Below, piece after piece: positions 61,106-64,000 of a stretch of DNA of 64,000 nucleotides. The notes beneath the pieces were generated by a model. It searched no databases. It was not told the origin of the DNA and saw nothing but the letters and a program-made list of their open reading frames with translations. Each line of letters starts with the position of its first letter. Within the stretch, counting starts at the first letter, position 1. The translations under genes and the position numbers were made by a program. This DNA is from CAMDHY01 sp046156265 (lineage in GTDB: Bacteria > Pseudomonadota > Alphaproteobacteria > Rhizobiales > Segnochrobactraceae). The stretch covers positions 496,001 to 560,000 of the forward strand of contig NZ_JAWDIR010000011.1 of NCBI RefSeq assembly GCF_046156265.1. Reading direction: 5' to 3'.

Positions 61106-62206
61106 TTACCGGACGAACTGGCCGCTGGCGCCGTCGATGAGGCGGTCGCCGCGCGCCTCGAAGCCGAACCACGCCGGGCCCGGCCCCTGGATCGGATGAT
61201 CCGGCCGCACCACCGCCTTCAGCGCCGTGCCGCCGAGGCGGACGTCGAGGACGTGCTTCGAGCCGAGCCGCTCGACCCAGACGACGTCGCCGCGGAACGG
61301 GGTGTCGGGCGTCTCGGCCGGCGCGGCGCGCACGGCTTCCGGTCGCACGCCGAGCTCGAGGCGCGATGGCAGCGTGCGAGGAGAGGGCGCCGCGCCGGTG
61401 ATCGGCAGGCGCCAGCCCGGACCGACGAGCACCGGCGCCTCCCCGGCCTCGACGCCGTCGGCGGCCAGGATGTTCATCGGCGGCTGGCCCATGAAGCGGG
61501 CGACGAAGCGGTTGGCGGGCCGATGGTAGATCTCGTCGGGCGTGCCGATCTGCTGGAAGCGGCCCTCGTGCAGCACGGCGATGCGGTCGGACAGCGACAT
61601 CGCCTCGACCTGATCGTGGGTGACGTAGAGGACGGTCTGGCCGGTATCGCGATGCAGTGCCTTGAACTCGACGCGCAGCGCGATGCGGATGCGCGCGTCG
61701 AGGTTGGTCAGCGGCTCGTCGAGCATCAGCAGGCGGCTCGGCAGCGCGATCGCCCGCCCGATCGCCACCCGCTGCTGCTCGCCGCCGGAAAACGTGCGCG
61801 GATGGCGCTGCAGCACGTGGGTGACCTTCAGGAGTGCCGCGACGTCGGCAACGCGTCGGGCGATCTCGGGCTCTCCGACGCCGGCTGTGCGCAGCGGGAA
61901 GGCGATGTTTTCGAAGCCGGTGAGCGTCGGGAACAGCGCGATGTTCTGGAAGAGGAGGCTGACGCCGCGGTCGCGCGGCTCGAGCGCGGTGACGTCGCGG
62001 CCGTCGATCGCGACGCGGCCCGCCGCCGGACGATGGAGGCCGGCGATGGTCTTGAGCAGCGTCGACTTGCCGGCATTGCTCGGCCCGACGACGGTGACGA
62101 ACTCGCCCCTGGCGATGTCGAGCGAAACCCCGTCGAGGGCGACGACGCCGGGGAAGGCAACGCGCAAGTCGGCGACGGAGGCAGAACCGGGCGCGGGAGC
62201 GGTCAT
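61106..62206 (-). CDS. Sugar-type ABC transporter ATPase, canonical signature
   Basis: A 366-residue UgpC/MalK-type ATPase. Walker A is unusual, GPSNAGKST, with Asn where Gly is normal; signature FSGGEQQRVAIGR and Walker B LLMLDEPLTNLD are canonical; YVTHDQVEAMSLS is the H-loop. A C-terminal OB/TOBE domain follows (about 235-360). It overlaps the next ATPase gene by four bases (ATGA) and probably forms a heterodimer with it. The HD-like gene begins 25 bases downstream. Confidence 0.88.
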   Translation of the reverse strand: MTAPAPGSASVADLRVAFPGVVALDGVSLDIARGEFVTVVGPSNAGKSTLLKTIAGLHRPAAGRVAIDGRDVTALEPRDRGVSLLFQNIALFPTLTGFENIAFPLRTAGVGEPEIARRVADVAALLKVTHVLQRHPRTFSGGEQQRVAIGRAIALPSRLLMLDEPLTNLDARIRIALRVEFKALHRDTGQTVLYVTHDQVEAMSLSDRIAVLHEGRFQQIGTPDEIYHRPANRFVARFMGQPPMNILAADGVEAGEAPVLVGPGWRLPITGAAPSPRTLPSRLELGVRPEAVRAAPAETPDTPFRGDVVWVERLGSKHVLDVRLGGTALKAVVRPDHPIQGPGPAWFGFEARGDRLIDGASGQFVR

Positions 62207-63300
62207 GCGGCGCGCGCCTCCAGGCCGCGGGCGAGGATCGCGCCGGACGCTGCGTCGACGATGTGGGCGCGGGCGAGATCGAGCCGGAGGTGGACGGTGT
62301 CGCCGATGCTGGCGAAGCCGGGCGGCGTGACGACGGACAGCAGGCTGTCGCCGTAGCCGGCGTGCACGACGTGCTCGGCGCCGAGGTTCTCAACCAGCAC
62401 GACGGACGCCGGCGCCGTATCGCGGCCCGCCTGGCGGAAGGCTTCGACGTCGTGCGGGCGGATGGCGAGCAGGTGGCGACCCGGGCCGGCGGCGATGCCG
62501 CTCGCGGCGAGGTCGTGCAGCGCGGTGCGCAGGCGCGGACCGCGATCGGTTGCCATCACCTCGCAGGGGAGCATGTTGATCGGCGGGTCGCCGATGAACT
62601 CGGCGACGAAGCGCGTCGCCGGGCGGTGGTAGATCTCGTCCGGCGCGCCGACCTGCAGGAGCCGTCCCTCGCTCATCACGGCGATGCGGTCGGACATCGA
62701 CATCGCTTCCACCTGATCGTGGGTGACGTAGAGGACGGTCTGGCCGAGATCCCGCTGGATCTGCTTGAGCTCGCTGCGCAGCGAGGCGCGCAGCGCCGCG
62801 TCGAGGTTCGACATCGGCTCGTCGAGCAGGAGCAGGCTCGGCCGCGTCACCAGCACGCGGGCGAGCGCGACGCGCTGCATCTCGCTCATGTTGAGGCTGC
62901 CGCCGCGCCGCTTCATCAGGGGCCCGAGCTGCAGCGTCTCGGCCATCTCGTCGATGCGGGCGCGGCGCTCGCGGCGCGGCACGCCGCGCGCCTCGAGGCC
63001 GAAGGCGAGGTTCGCCTCGACGCTGAGGCGCGTGAACACCGCATAGTCCTGGAAGACGAGGCCGATGCCGCGGTGCTGCGGGGCGAGGTCGTTGATGCGC
63101 TTGCCGTCGACGAGGATGTCGCCGCTGTCGGGGGTCAGGAAGCCTGCGATCATCGCGAGCGTCGTCGACTTGCCGCAGCCGGACGGCCCCAGCAGCGACA
63201 GGAATTCGCCCGCCTCCAGCCGGAGCGTCGAGCCGCGCACCGCCTCGACGCCGTCGAAGCTCTTGCGCACGTCGCGGAGTTCGAGGCGCGGCGCCGTCAC
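62203..63300 (-). CDS. Sugar-type ABC transporter ATPase, degenerate signature
   Basis: A 365-residue UgpC/MalK-type ATPase whose Walker A GPSGCGKST, Walker B LLLLDEPMSNLD and H-loop YVTHDQVEAMSMS are canonical, but whose signature reads LNMSEMQRVALAR in place of LSGGQ. C-terminal TOBE-like region about 240-360. Starts at GTG 63300, overlapping the permease stop, and ends overlapping the next ATPase start. Two different ATPases in one importer are known from glycerol-type systems (GlpST), but no glpD is in view. Confidence 0.87.
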   Translation of the reverse strand: MTAPRLELRDVRKSFDGVEAVRGSTLRLEAGEFLSLLGPSGCGKSTTLAMIAGFLTPDSGDILVDGKRINDLAPQHRGIGLVFQDYAVFTRLSVEANLAFGLEARGVPRRERRARIDEMAETLQLGPLMKRRGGSLNMSEMQRVALARVLVTRPSLLLLDEPMSNLDAALRASLRSELKQIQRDLGQTVLYVTHDQVEAMSMSDRIAVMSEGRLLQVGAPDEIYHRPATRFVAEFIGDPPINMLPCEVMATDRGPRLRTALHDLAASGIAAGPGRHLLAIRPHDVEAFRQAGRDTAPASVVLVENLGAEHVVHAGYGDSLLSVVTPPGFASIGDTVHLRLDLARAHIVDAASGAILARGLEARAA

Positions 63301-64000
63301 CGCTTCACCGCGCCGAACGAGAGGCCGCGCACCAGGTGCTTCTGGATCAGGTAGCCGAAGACGATCACCGGCAGGGTCGAGATCGTGCCCATCGCCGCCT
63401 GCACGCCGTAGAGCTTGCCGGAGGAGGCGGAGACGTAGTTCGCCACCTGCAGCGTCACCGTGGTGATCTTGCCGGAGGTGAGCACCAGCGCGAACAGGAA
63501 CTCCGACCAGTTGAGGATGAAGATGAACAGCGCCGTCGCCAGGATGCCGCCCTTCACCAGCGGCAGCGTGACGGTGAGGAAGGCGCGGAACTGGCTCATG
63601 CCGTGCACCATCGCTGCGCCCTCGAGCTCGGCCGGTACCTCCTCGATGAAGGAGCGGATCATCCAGATCGAGAACGGCAGGGTGAACGCCGTGTAGGCGA
63701 GGATCAGGCCGAAATAGGTGTCGGAGAGGCGGAGGATGGCGAACAACGCCACCATCGGCACCACCACCGCGATCGGCGGCATCATGCGCACCGTGAGGAA
63801 CTGGAACGGGTAGTTCTCGCCACCGGTGCGGAAGCGGACGATCGAGTAGGCCGACAGCGTGCCGAACACCACCGACAGCACGGTGGCGAAGGTCGAGATG
63901 ATTGCCGAGTCCTGGAAGGCCTTCCAGGCGCTGCCGGAGACCTTGTAGTCGAGCGAGCCTTGCTGCGCGGCGGCGAACTCGCGGGCCGCTTCGGGGAAGA
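63297..64000 (-). CDS. Sugar-type ABC transporter permease (MalG-like), cut by the window edge
   Basis: The C-terminal part of a permease; the frame stays open to base 64000, so its start lies outside. About five helices are visible, and the coupling loop ELEGAAMVHGMSQFRAF marks it as the MalG/UgpE-type inner-membrane partner of sugar importers. The stop overlaps the ATPase GTG. The binding protein and second permease are expected beyond the window. Confidence 0.88.
   Translation of the reverse strand, partial: FPEAAREFAAAQQGSLDYKVSGSAWKAFQDSAIISTFATVLSVVFGTLSAYSIVRFRTGGENYPFQFLTVRMMPPIAVVVPMVALFAILRLSDTYFGLILAYTAFTLPFSIWMIRSFIEEVPAELEGAAMVHGMSQFRAFLTVTLPLVKGGILATALFIFILNWSEFLFALVLTSGKITTVTLQVANYVSASSGKLYGVQAAMGTISTLPVIVFGYLIQKHLVRGLSFGAVKR

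Noticed and set aside
61106..64000. Glycerol ABC system GlpSTPQV
   Set aside because: Gene order differs, the ATPase motif changes are not those I associate with GlpS, and no glpD is visible.
1..64000. Prophage, insertion sequence or integrated element
   Set aside because: No integrase, transposase, phage structural gene, tRNA-linked direct repeat or terminal inverted repeat was found; the adhesin composition break is confined to one gene.

Overview
The window looks like chromosomal DNA of a high-GC alphaproteobacterium, most likely of the Hyphomicrobiales (Rhizobiales). The grounds are an EipB-type envelope protein, a DUF1489 protein, a small phasin, a clpS-clpA pair, a PBP5-type carboxypeptidase with a SPOR tail, ProXWV-type betaine uptake, many GTG starts and GTGA/ATGA start-stop overlaps. 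The species cannot be named from the sequence. No rRNA, tRNA, CRISPR array, integrase or transposase was seen.

Layout. 1-7 kb: a membrane GGDEF-EAL enzyme, an orphan biotin-dependent acyl-CoA carboxylase alpha subunit, a repeat element, a DUF1489 protein and a VWA / membrane J-domain gene pair. 7-15.6 kb: D-Ala-D-Ala carboxypeptidase, a phasin behind a consensus sigma-70 promoter, clpS-clpA, azlCD, a HIT protein, a sulfotransferase and a secreted protein of unknown function. 15.9-21.4 kb: an RTX/cadherin adhesin with a sharp base-composition break, a FemAB/GNAT-like protein and a CPA2 antiporter. 21.5-25.4 kb: a large membrane-anchored P-loop NTPase carrying ten 129-bp tandem repeats, which is the most unusual gene here. 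25.5-36.3 kb: GDPD, RidA, EipB, two glycosyltransferases, a cupin, a methyltransferase, CidA/LrgB, OmpA-like and Cys-rich secreted proteins, two doubtful small Pro-rich ORFs and a rhodanese.

36.4-47.4 kb is a likely catabolic locus for a quaternary or N-methylated amine. A ProXWV-type ABC importer and a LysR regulator diverge from a five-gene operon: a GbcA-like Rieske oxygenase, a PLP Cys/Met-type enzyme, a two-subunit FAD/[2Fe-2S] amine dehydrogenase and a monomeric sarcosine oxidase-like flavoenzyme. 47.7-50.4 kb: a leaderless PhnD-like protein, a fatty acid desaturase and a TRIC-like channel. 50.9-57 kb: a complete 2-aminoethylphosphonate-type uptake and breakdown operon (binding protein, ATPase, fused permease, FAD oxidase, phnX), with an FAD oxidase where the PhnW transaminase usually sits and a Pho-box-like site upstream.

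57.1-64 kb: a PPK2 polyphosphate kinase, then on the minus strand part of a sugar-type ABC importer (permease cut by the window edge, plus two different ATPases, one with a degenerate signature loop), an uncharacterised protein with HD-like histidine motifs, and a malic enzyme. Two families of structured intergenic repeats (4.7 kb and 47.5 kb) show paired base changes that preserve their stems.
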